22,692 nucleotides of DNA, taken from positions 1 to 22,692 of the forward strand of contig JBGPCZ010000096.1 in the NCBI GenBank assembly GCA_041482015.1, given 5' to 3'. A program made the translations under genes and the position numbers. The notes under the pieces were generated by a model. The model was not told where the DNA came from and searched no databases. It saw nothing but the letters and a program-made list of their open reading frames with translations. Source of the stretch: JACQFK01 sp041482015. Lineage in GTDB: Bacteria; Planctomycetota; MHYJ01; JACPRB01. Shown here piece by piece: positions 1-6,636 of the stretch; within the stretch, counting starts at the first letter, position 1; every line of letters starts with the position of its first letter.

Positions 1-606
1 GAGCGACCGGATGATGTTGAACTTCACGCCGCAGTCGACCACCGCCACCCGGTACTTGACCGGCACGGCCTTCCCGTTCGCGTCGTGCGTCACGAACTCC
101 CTCCACGGGCGCACGCGGTCTGACGTCACGTTCTTCACGAGGTCGAGCCCGGTCATCTTCGGGAGCGCCTTGGCCTTCGCCACGAGCTTCGCGTCATCCA
201 TCTCCACCGTGGAGAGGACGCCGCTCATCGAGCCGTCGAGGCGCAGGCGCCGGGTTAGCGCGCGCGTGTCGATGTCGTCGATCGCCGTGATGCGGTGGCG
301 GAGAAGGAACTCCTCAAGGCTCGCGGTGGCGCGGTGGTTGCTCGTGACGCGGGAGAACTCACGCGCCACGAAGCCCTCGACCCAGCACTTCCCCGACTCG
401 AAGTCCTCCTCGTTCACACCGTAATTCCCGATGTGCGGGTAGGTCATGGTCACGATCTGCCCGTTGTAGGACGGGTCGGTCAGGACCTCCTGGTAACCCG
501 ACATCGCGGTGTTGAAGACGACCTCTCCCGCCTTTTCTCCCTCGGCGCCGAACGAGCGGCCCGTGAAAACGGTGCCGTCCTCGAGCGCCAGCTTCGCCAC
601 CTTCAT
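1..606 (-). CDS. carA: Carbamoyl-phosphate synthase small subunit, 3' end beyond window
   Basis: This is the glutamine-hydrolysing subunit of carbamoyl-phosphate synthase, which supplies ammonia to CarB for arginine and pyrimidine synthesis in the cytoplasm. I read 202 codons in frame from the ATG at 606 to the window edge. The protein begins MKVAKLALEDGTVFTGRSFG, followed by the family block FNTAMSGYQEVLTDPSYNGQ and TMTYPHIGNYG, which are typical of the CPSase small-chain N-terminal domain. The last visible part, VAVVDCGVKFNIIRSL, is the entry strand of the class I glutamine amidotransferase domain. The catalytic Cys-His-Glu residues lie outside the window. The start overlaps the stop of the M16 peptidase gene as ATGA (603-606), so translational coupling is likely. 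An AAGG lies 4 nt before the ATG. Family identity is near certain; the missing half cannot be judged. Confidence 0.95.
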   Translation of the reverse strand, partial: MKVAKLALEDGTVFTGRSFGAEGEKAGEVVFNTAMSGYQEVLTDPSYNGQIVTMTYPHIGNYGVNEEDFESGKCWVEGFVAREFSRVTSNHRATASLEEFLLRHRITAIDDIDTRALTRRLRLDGSMSGVLSTVEMDDAKLVAKAKALPKMTGLDLVKNVTSDRVRPWREFVTHDANGKAVPVKYRVAVVDCGVKFNIIRSL

Positions 607-3347
607 TTGTCCTTGTCCCCCTCCGGCAACAGCTTCCCATCCTTGTCCACCGGCCCCACTCCCACCAGGGTCAGGTTCTTCAGATCGATGTACTTCCTCG
701 CCACGGAAACGACGTCCGTCCCCTTCACTTTCGAAATCGCGCGATGGTACTGCGCCGCGTAGTCGTTCCCCAGGTCGTACCGCTTCACCTCGAGCATGTA
801 CGCCGCCAGGTCCTCCGTCGTCTCCCACGCTCCCACGAACGAATCCAGGAGGTAGTTCTTCGCGTCCTCCGTCTCCTGCTCGGTCGGCCCGTCCTTCAGG
901 AACTTCGAAATCTCCCCGCGCACCGTTTCGAGAGCCTTGTCCTTGTCCTTCGCCTCGACCCCCAGGACGACCTGGAAGGGCCCCGCCGCCGCGCCGGCTC
1001 CGGCGGTGATCGACCCGCCCACGTCGTACGCCAGCCCCTGCAGGTCTCGCACGTTCTTCGCCAGCCGGTTCGTGAAGCCGGGGCTCGTGCAGAGGATGGT
1101 CTCCATCACCTTCAGATTGAAGAAGTCGGGGTTCGTGCGGTCGATCCCCACGTGGCCGAGGTGGAACCGCACCTGGCTCGTCGGGGCGCTCGAATACACG
1201 GTGCGGGGCTCCTGCTGGCGGGCGACCTGCGGCACCTTCGGCGCCGCCCACTCCCCCTTGCCCCGCCAGTCGCCGAACCGCTTCCGGACCTCCTCGACCG
1301 CGCGATCGGGGTCGATGTCGCCGGCGATGGCGATGATCGTGTTCTCGGGCCTGAAGAACTTCTGGTAGTACGCGACGCAATCCTTCCGTTCCAGGCCCTC
1401 GACCGTCTTCTTGTAGCCCTGCGCGGGGCGGTGGAAGGGGTGGCCGCGGAAGGCCTCCTCGAAGAAGAGCCGGCGCGCCCGCCCCGTCGGATCGTCGTCG
1501 CGCGACTCGATCTCGGCGAGCATGTCCTCGCGGACCTTGGTCACCCGCTCCTCGGGGAACGAGGCGTATCGCAGCACGTCCCGCGCGAGGTCGAACGCCT
1601 GCGTCGCGTGCTCCGAAAGGACCTTGATGGCCGCACCGCTGGAGCTCGTCGCGAACTTCCCCCCCAGCGCCTCGATCTCCTCCGCGATCTCGTCGCCGGA
1701 CCGCTCGCGCCCCTGCGGGTCCTTGATGCCCTCGTCGATGCAGTCGCCCACGAGCGTGGCCAGCCCCGCCTTCTCCTCGGGCTCGAAAAGCATCCCCGCG
1801 TTGACGAACCCCTGGACCGCGACGATCGGGAAGTCCCGCCGGCTCTTCACGAGAACCGTCAGGCCGTTGTCGAGCCGGACCTCGCGGACCGGGCCGAAAT
1901 CCGGGGGCCCGGCCTTCTGCTGCACCGCGGGCGCGCGCCGCCGCTTGTCCCCGTCCTTCTTCTCGTCCTTCTTCTCCCCGCCCTTCTTCTCGGGCTCCTT
2001 CTTCTCCTCTTTCTTCTCTTCCTCCTTGCGCGGCTGCGCGCGGCCGATGCCGACCGTGCGGTTCTCCGGCGTGAAGTACTTCTTCGCGCACGCCTGGATC
2101 TGGGCCGGGGTGATCCTTTCCACGCGATCGAGGTAGGTGGAGACGTAGTCGGGGAGGTCGAACGCCTCGAAGTATCCGATCTTCTGGGCCATCGAGTACT
2201 GGGATTCCGTCTCGAACACCCAGTGGGCCCGCAGGATGTTCTTGGCGCGGCGCAGCTCCTTCTCGGAAACCGGCTGCTTGCGGAGCTTGATGAGCTCGTC
2301 CAGGAGGACCTCCCGCGCCTTGTCGACCGGCGCGTCGATCGCGAGCTCCACCTGGACGGTGAAGTACCCCTCCTGCTTCCGCGACTCGTTGGAGACGGAA
2401 ATGTTGCCCTCGCCGGCCAGCCCCTCCTTCTCGACCATCCTCGCCTGGAGCCGGGACGTGCGACCTTCGCCCAGGATCGTGGCGATCACGTCAAGGATGA
2501 TGTCGTTGTCCGAGCCGGCCTTGTCGCCGCGGTAGGCGAAGATCATCCGGTCCGACGTCCGGTCGGTCTTGACCTCGACGGTCCGCTCATCCTCCTGCGC
2601 GGCTTCGAGCGGCGGGGGGGGATCGCTCTTGGGGCCCCGGGGGATCTTCGCGAAGAACTTCTCCGCCCGGCGGTAGACGTCCTCGCGGTCGACGTTCCCG
2701 ACCACGATGAGCGAGGCGTTGTTCGGGCAGTAGTGGGCCTTGTAGTAGGCCATCATCTGTTCGGGCGTGAGGGCCTTCACGTCCTCCTGCCATCCCAGCA
2801 CCGGGTGGCGGTAGCCGCTCGTGCGGTAGACGGTCTTCCCCATCTCGCGCTCGAGGGGGCCCCACGGGCCGTCGAGCCAGATGTTCATCTCCTGGAGGAC
2901 GGGGCCGCGCTCCAGCTCGAACTCCTTCGGGTCGAGCGTGCAGTTCCCCATCGTGTCGGCCAGGATGTCGAACACGTCGTCGAGGTGGCTGGAGTGGACG
3001 TGGAACCAGTAGCCCGTCATGTCGAAGTCGGTGAAGGCGTTGTTCTCGCCGCCGCAGCGCATAGTCACGAGGTCGATGTCGCCCCGCTTGTACTTCTGGG
3101 TTCCCTTGAACACCATGTGCTCGAAGAAGTGGGAGACGCCCGTAATGCCTTCCGTCTCGTAGACCGAGCCCACGCGGTAGCCGAGCATCGCGGTGACGGT
3201 CGGCAGCCGGTGGTCCTCCTTGACGACGACGGCCAGGCCGTTCGGCAGGACGCGGCGCTCCATCCCCCGCGCGCCGCTGAGCGCCTGCGGGCCCGACGCG
3301 CACCCGGCGAAGAGGAGAGCCAGCGCGATCGCGCTACGCATTCCCAT
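603..3347 (-). CDS. Two-domain M16 family zinc metalloprotease, predicted lipoprotein
   Basis: This 914-residue protein is a fused M16B (insulinase/mitochondrial-processing-peptidase-like) metalloprotease. It starts with a signal peptide and lipobox (LLFAGC, Cys16), so it should be anchored in the periplasm or outer membrane. The N-terminal half carries the inverted zinc motif HFFEH (His73, Glu76, His77) and the distal Glu153 ligand in LQEMNIW. A Lys/Glu-rich linker at about residues 436-475 joins it to a second M16 half from about residue 485. The second half lacks HxxEH (the equivalent stretch reads AGLATLVGD) but keeps the family's R...GLAY substrate-binding element. This is the usual active plus inactive pairing. 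The start at 3347 is chosen because AAGGAGG sits 6 nt upstream; the in-frame ATG at 3341 fits less well. It overlaps rluB by 14 bp and carA by 4 bp. Substrates are unknown. Confidence 0.92.
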   Translation of the reverse strand: MGMRSAIALALLFAGCASGPQALSGARGMERRVLPNGLAVVVKEDHRLPTVTAMLGYRVGSVYETEGITGVSHFFEHMVFKGTQKYKRGDIDLVTMRCGGENNAFTDFDMTGYWFHVHSSHLDDVFDILADTMGNCTLDPKEFELERGPVLQEMNIWLDGPWGPLEREMGKTVYRTSGYRHPVLGWQEDVKALTPEQMMAYYKAHYCPNNASLIVVGNVDREDVYRRAEKFFAKIPRGPKSDPPPPLEAAQEDERTVEVKTDRTSDRMIFAYRGDKAGSDNDIILDVIATILGEGRTSRLQARMVEKEGLAGEGNISVSNESRKQEGYFTVQVELAIDAPVDKAREVLLDELIKLRKQPVSEKELRRAKNILRAHWVFETESQYSMAQKIGYFEAFDLPDYVSTYLDRVERITPAQIQACAKKYFTPENRTVGIGRAQPRKEEEKKEEKKEPEKKGGEKKDEKKDGDKRRRAPAVQQKAGPPDFGPVREVRLDNGLTVLVKSRRDFPIVAVQGFVNAGMLFEPEEKAGLATLVGDCIDEGIKDPQGRERSGDEIAEEIEALGGKFATSSSGAAIKVLSEHATQAFDLARDVLRYASFPEERVTKVREDMLAEIESRDDDPTGRARRLFFEEAFRGHPFHRPAQGYKKTVEGLERKDCVAYYQKFFRPENTIIAIAGDIDPDRAVEEVRKRFGDWRGKGEWAAPKVPQVARQQEPRTVYSSAPTSQVRFHLGHVGIDRTNPDFFNLKVMETILCTSPGFTNRLAKNVRDLQGLAYDVGGSITAGAGAAAGPFQVVLGVEAKDKDKALETVRGEISKFLKDGPTEQETEDAKNYLLDSFVGAWETTEDLAAYMLEVKRYDLGNDYAAQYHRAISKVKGTDVVSVARKYIDLKNLTLVGVGPVDKDGKLLPEGDKDK
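1945..2033 (-). repeat. Low-complexity Lys/Glu codon run in the M16 linker
   Basis: On the coding (minus) strand this is an almost pure AAG/GAG purine run encoding about 30 residues of Lys, Glu, Asp and Gly between the two M16 halves. It looks like a flexible charged linker rather than a folded domain. Such runs tend to vary in length between strains. Confidence 0.8.
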
Positions 3348-4083
3348 GGGCGACCTCCTTGCGAGCGGCGGCGCGGAGCGCCTCGACCTCCTGGGGCGAC
3401 AGGAACCGGGTCTGGCCCGGTCCGAGCGTTCCGAGGCTGAGCGGCCCCACCTTGATCCGCTTGAGCCGCTTCACCTTCAACCCGAACTTCGCGAAGATGC
3501 GGCGAACTTCACGATTCATGCCCTCGTGGACCGTGATCTCCACCACGGTGAGCTCGCGAAGCTTCTTCTTGACGTGGATCCGGGCCGGCCCGGTCTTGCC
3601 TTCGGAGAGCCAGACGCCCTTGTGGATCTTCCCGATGATCTCGGGGGTGACGACGCCCATCACGATCGCGTGGTAGGTGCGCGGCACGCCGTAGCGCGGA
3701 TGGGTGAGCAGGTTGGCCAAGTCGCCGTCGTTCGTCATGAGAAGGAGCCCCTCGGACTCCCAGTCCAGGCGGCCCACGGGGTAGACTCGCTCGCGGAGCC
3801 CCTCGACGTACTTCATGACCGTCCGCCGATCGCGCCCCTGCTCGTCCTGGGTGGTCGTGACGGTCTTGCGCGGCTTGTTGAGGACGAGGGTCACAAGGCG
3901 GGGCGGGCGGATGATCTGGCCGCCAAAGACGATCTTCTGTTTCGTCGGGTCGACCTTGAAGCCCATCTCGGTGACGACCTTGCCGTTCACCGTCACCTCG
4001 CCGGCGGCGATGAGCTGCTCGCACGCGCGGCGCGAGGCCACGCCGGAGTTGGCCAGGACCTTATGAAGACGTTCGAGGACCAT
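3334..4083 (-). CDS. rluB: 23S rRNA pseudouridine synthase, RsuA/RluB family
   Basis: The enzyme isomerises a specific uridine to pseudouridine in ribosomal RNA. Numbering here counts the GTG at 4086 as residue 1. An N-terminal S4 RNA-binding domain (about residues 4-50, RLHKVLANSGVASRRACEQL) is followed by the catalytic domain with the GRLDWESEGLLLMTNDG signature; Asp108 is the predicted nucleophile. The block EGMNREVRRIF and the closing KVKRLKRIKVGPLSLG are typical of the RluB/RluE/RsuA group. About 250 residues is normal for this family. The assignment to RluB (rather than RluE, RluF or RsuA) rests on overall resemblance. The start could be the ATG at 4083 or the GTG directly before it at 4086; neither has a good Shine-Dalgarno. 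It heads an overlapping run with the M16 peptidase (14-bp overlap) and carA. Confidence 0.92.
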   Translation of the reverse strand: MVLERLHKVLANSGVASRRACEQLIAAGEVTVNGKVVTEMGFKVDPTKQKIVFGGQIIRPPRLVTLVLNKPRKTVTTTQDEQGRDRRTVMKYVEGLRERVYPVGRLDWESEGLLLMTNDGDLANLLTHPRYGVPRTYHAIVMGVVTPEIIGKIHKGVWLSEGKTGPARIHVKKKLRELTVVEITVHEGMNREVRRIFAKFGLKVKRLKRIKVGPLSLGTLGPGQTRFLSPQEVEALRAAARKEVAHGNA

Positions 4084-4205
4084 CACGATACCAACGCACG
4101 AATCAGAGGGGGGTGGACGACCGGCTTGGCGAATGCTCCCCGGGACATAGTCTCAGCGCCCATTCGGCGGTTATCTCTCACCAGGAGGACTTGACCCGGA
4201 GGGGT

Positions 4206-4233
4206 ATCCTAGCAAAGGGGACCGGGACTTCAA
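4206..4233 (-). promoter_or_regulatory. Possible sigma70-type promoter for the rluB operon
   Basis: On the minus strand TTGAAG (4228-4233) is followed after 16 bp by TAGGAT (4206-4211). Each box matches 4 of 6 consensus positions. It would give a leader of about 115 nt before rluB, unlike the very short leaders predicted elsewhere in this window. This is a weak call from sequence alone. Confidence 0.35.
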
Positions 4234-4280
4234 GGGATATGGAGATTTGATGATGACGGAGATACGGCGATCACCCCGGT

Positions 4281-4349
4281 TCCGTTCCTGTTCTTATCTG
4301 TTCTTATCTTTTCTTTTCTTTTCATCTCCTCGAATCACTTCATCTCCTC
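4281..4349. repeat. Polypyrimidine/polypurine tract with short tandem repeats
   Basis: The plus strand is almost entirely C and T here, apart from a short interruption near 4332. It contains a tandem GTTCTTATCT (4290-4299 and 4300-4309), a TTTTC run (about 4309-4323) and two copies of CATCTCCTC (4323-4331 and 4341-4349). It begins at the stop codon of the dehydratase gene and lies upstream of rluB on the transcribed strand. There is no hairpin followed by a T-run, so it does not look like a Rho-independent terminator. The rest of the 4087-4347 gap holds only the possible promoter. Confidence 0.7.
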
Positions 4350-5316
4350 AGAGGTGAGCGTTCACGATCTCCTTCAGGCGTACCCCGTCAATGTTCGAGC
4401 CGGAGAGCACGACGCAGATGCGCTTGAGCCCTTTCGGAAGCTTGTCCTCCATCACCGCCGCCACGGTCGCCGCGGCGCTGCCCTCGATCGCCATCCGGTG
4501 GCGCTTGAGGAGCTCGCCGATGGCCGTCGGGAGCGTCTTCTCCTTCACCACCAGAACGTCGTCGATGAACTGGAGCCCGAGCTGGTAGGAGTTCTCCGAC
4601 ACCCCGCCCTCCAGCCCCTCCGCGATCGTGGGCTTGGACTCGACGCGCAGGTGCGCCTTCTGGTCCCGCCTCGAAAGCCACATGCCCGGCGAAGCGTCGG
4701 TGTTCACGCCCAGGATCTTCGTCCGCGGGGACTTCTCGCGGGCCACGACGCCCATCCCGATCGCGAGCCCCCCGCCGCCGCACGGAACCACGATGGCGTC
4801 GAGTTTCGGGTGGTCCTCGAAAATCTCCAGCGCCGTCGTCCCGCCGTTCCCCGCCATGATGTGCTCGTCGTCGAACGGCGAGATCCAGACGCCGCCCGTC
4901 TTCTTCGCCAGCTCCTGCGCATAATCGGACGTGTCGTCGTAGCCGTCGAACTCGGTCTTGACCACCTTCGCGCCATACCGCCGGATCGCCTTCTCCTTGT
5001 TCTCCGGGATCGTGCGCGGGACGCAGACGGTGCAGCGCACGCCGTAGTGCTTCGCGGCCCAGGCGAGCCCCTTGCCGTGGTTCCCGGCGCTCGCGCAGAT
5101 CACGCCGCAGAGGCGCTCGTCCTTGCTCAGCCACGGCAGCTTCGCCAGCGGCCCCCGCACCTTGAAGGAGCCGGTGAGCTGGAGGTTCTCGCACTTCAGC
5201 CAGACCTCGGCGCCGGCGAGGGAGCTGAGCCACTCGGAATGCAGGCAGGGGGTGCGCACCGCCATGCCGCCCACGAATTCGCGGACGTGCTCGACAAGCT
5301 TGAGGTCGATCACCAT
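4348..5316 (-). CDS. PLP-dependent threonine/serine dehydratase or racemase (fold type II)
   Basis: A 322-residue enzyme of the tryptophan-synthase-beta superfamily. Members remove the amino group of threonine or serine (giving 2-oxobutanoate or pyruvate) or racemise serine. The PLP lysine is Lys52 in TGSFKVRG. ASAGNHGKGLAWAAKHYGV is the classic substrate-carboxylate loop, and PCGGGGLAIG binds the PLP phosphate. The LSGSNID end motif is also typical. There is no C-terminal ACT regulatory domain, so it resembles the short catabolic dehydratases and serine racemases rather than allosteric IlvA; substrate cannot be decided here. The start at 5316 has GGAG only 2 nt away; a GTG at 5313 is 5 nt from the same GGAG and is a real alternative. 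It stands alone, divergent from the NPCBM lipoprotein gene. Confidence 0.9.
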   Translation of the reverse strand: MVIDLKLVEHVREFVGGMAVRTPCLHSEWLSSLAGAEVWLKCENLQLTGSFKVRGPLAKLPWLSKDERLCGVICASAGNHGKGLAWAAKHYGVRCTVCVPRTIPENKEKAIRRYGAKVVKTEFDGYDDTSDYAQELAKKTGGVWISPFDDEHIMAGNGGTTALEIFEDHPKLDAIVVPCGGGGLAIGMGVVAREKSPRTKILGVNTDASPGMWLSRRDQKAHLRVESKPTIAEGLEGGVSENSYQLGLQFIDDVLVVKEKTLPTAIGELLKRHRMAIEGSAAATVAAVMEDKLPKGLKRICVVLSGSNIDGVRLKEIVNAHL

Positions 5317-5375
5317 GGCTCCGTGCGGGCGCCCGGCTCAGGGTTCCAAACGGCGGGCGGGGGACGCGCGTCTAA

Positions 5376-5402
5376 ACTATAGTGGCACGTGATCCGCGTC
5401 AA
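5376..5402 (-). promoter_or_regulatory. Predicted promoter of the dehydratase gene
   Basis: Minus strand: TTGACG (5397-5402), a 15-bp spacer, then TATAGT (5376-5381), placing the start of transcription about 50 nt before the 5316 start codon. The boxes match consensus well; the spacer is slightly short. It overlaps the upstream region of the divergent lipoprotein gene. Confidence 0.45.
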
Positions 5403-5406
5403 CGAG

Positions 5407-5412
5407 TATAAT
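5407..5412 (+). promoter_or_regulatory. -10 box TATAAT of the NPCBM lipoprotein gene
   Basis: A perfect TATAAT ends 9 nt before the ATG at 5422, implying a leader of only about 3 nt. No convincing -35 lies 16-18 bp upstream. A sigma54-like TGGCACG at 5383-5389 overlaps this region. The GGAG at 5413-5416 would be largely lost from such a transcript. Confidence 0.5.
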
Positions 5413-5421
5413 GGAGCTTCC

Positions 5422-6633
5422 ATGATCGTGCCCCTCGCGCTGGGCCTCGCCCTCTTCTCCTGCGCCGCCGACGAGAGCACCCTCGTCACGGCGACGAGCG
5501 CCTCGACCCCCGCGCGCGACGTGACCCTGGTCACCGAGGGGGGAGAGCTGGTCCTCAAGTACACCGACAGCGCCGGCCGCGCCCAGACGATCAAGGCGGC
5601 GGATGTCGTGGAGCTCACCATGGGATCCGCGCGGACCGCACCGGCCGTCAAGCCCGCGCCGGAGGACCTGGAGCTCGTCCTCACGACGGGCGACACCGTC
5701 GTCGGGAAGGCCGGCATGAAATCCGCCGAAGGGATCCAGCTCCTGAGCAAGGTCTACGGAGATCCCCTCGTCAAGTTCGGCCAGGTCCGCACGATCCTCT
5801 TCCCCGCCAACAAGGACTTCCTGCCGAAGCAGCTCCCCGCGAAGGCGGATACCGCCGACATCCTGTTCACCAAGACGGGGGACCGGTCGGCGGGGACGCT
5901 CCAGTCCATTTCGTCGTCGGGCGTGGTCTTCCATTCCCAGGCCCGCGACTTGGACGTCACCTACGCCCTCGCCGACGTCGCGGGCCTCTGGCTCATCGAG
6001 ACGGAAAAGCCGCCCGCCGAGCCCGACCGGCCGTTCGCCGCCGTCCTCACCTCCGACGGGTCCTCCCTGCGGGGCGAGATCCAGTCGCTCGCCGAGGGCG
6101 TGCTCTCGTTCAAGGACCTCTACGCCCAGCCGCACAAGGTTGCCGCCAACCAGGTCGCCGGCCTCTACATGAAGAACGGCCGCGTCGTCTACCTGTCGGA
6201 CATCCAGCCCTCCGCGGTCTCGGAGGACGCGAACTTCATCCGCGGCGCGGCCCGGATGCCCAGCGACCTCGAGTTCCCCTGGCAGCGCGATCGGAGCGCG
6301 CGCGGGACGAAGCTGGTCCTGGCTGGCGTCGATCACCGCAAGGGTCTCGGCGTGCGCGCCTTCTCGTCCCTCGTCTACCCGCTCGGCGGCTCGTTCAAGC
6401 GCTTCCAGGCGACGTTTGGCCTCGACGCGGTCTCGCGCGGGCTGGGTTCGGTGACCGGGGAGATCTGGCTGGACGACAAGAAGGTCAAGGAGATCGCGCT
6501 CAAGGGCACCGAGGCGCCGCAGGCGTTCGACCTCGACGTCGCCGGCGGGAAGTCTCTGAAGCTCGTCGTCACGTGGGGCGGAAACGGCCAGTCCGATTTT
6601 GCCGACTGGGGCTCCGCCCGGCTCGTCCGCTGA
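5422..6633 (+). CDS. NPCBM-domain lipoprotein with internal beta repeats
   Basis: A 403-residue predicted lipoprotein: the first residues MIVPLALGLALFSCAADES form a short signal peptide with a lipobox Cys at 14. The C-terminal third (about residues 284-403) matches the NPCBM module, a carbohydrate-binding-like beta sandwich, with the hallmark phrases DHRKGLGVRAFSSLVYPL and FQATFGLDA. Between them are at least three similar segments (about residues 84-131, 146-195 and 205-252), each with the pattern LT-x-G-D/S, G-x-I/M-x-S, then a V-x-G/T-L strand, suggesting small tandem beta domains. Starting at 5422 rather than the in-frame ATG at 5389 gives a proper signal peptide and places the gene just behind TATAAT. 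The VWA gene follows after 3 bp, so the two are probably co-transcribed. Its role is likely at the cell surface; ligand unknown. Confidence 0.85.
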   Translation: MIVPLALGLALFSCAADESTLVTATSASTPARDVTLVTEGGELVLKYTDSAGRAQTIKAADVVELTMGSARTAPAVKPAPEDLELVLTTGDTVVGKAGMKSAEGIQLLSKVYGDPLVKFGQVRTILFPANKDFLPKQLPAKADTADILFTKTGDRSAGTLQSISSSGVVFHSQARDLDVTYALADVAGLWLIETEKPPAEPDRPFAAVLTSDGSSLRGEIQSLAEGVLSFKDLYAQPHKVAANQVAGLYMKNGRVVYLSDIQPSAVSEDANFIRGAARMPSDLEFPWQRDRSARGTKLVLAGVDHRKGLGVRAFSSLVYPLGGSFKRFQATFGLDAVSRGLGSVTGEIWLDDKKVKEIALKGTEAPQAFDLDVAGGKSLKLVVTWGGNGQSDFADWGSARLVR

Positions 6634-6636
6634 ACG

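Noticed and set aside
744..3440. Long plus-strand open frame of about 898 codons opposite the M16 protease gene
   Set aside because: It is rich in Arg, Leu, Val and Gly with no domain pattern, and arises from high GC and codon bias of the real minus-strand gene.
4230..4325. Possible 31-codon minus-strand peptide starting MKRKEKIRTDKN behind a GAGGAG
   Set aside because: The GAGGAG touches the ATG with no spacer, the basic composition just reflects the purine tract, and the frame crosses the predicted rluB promoter.
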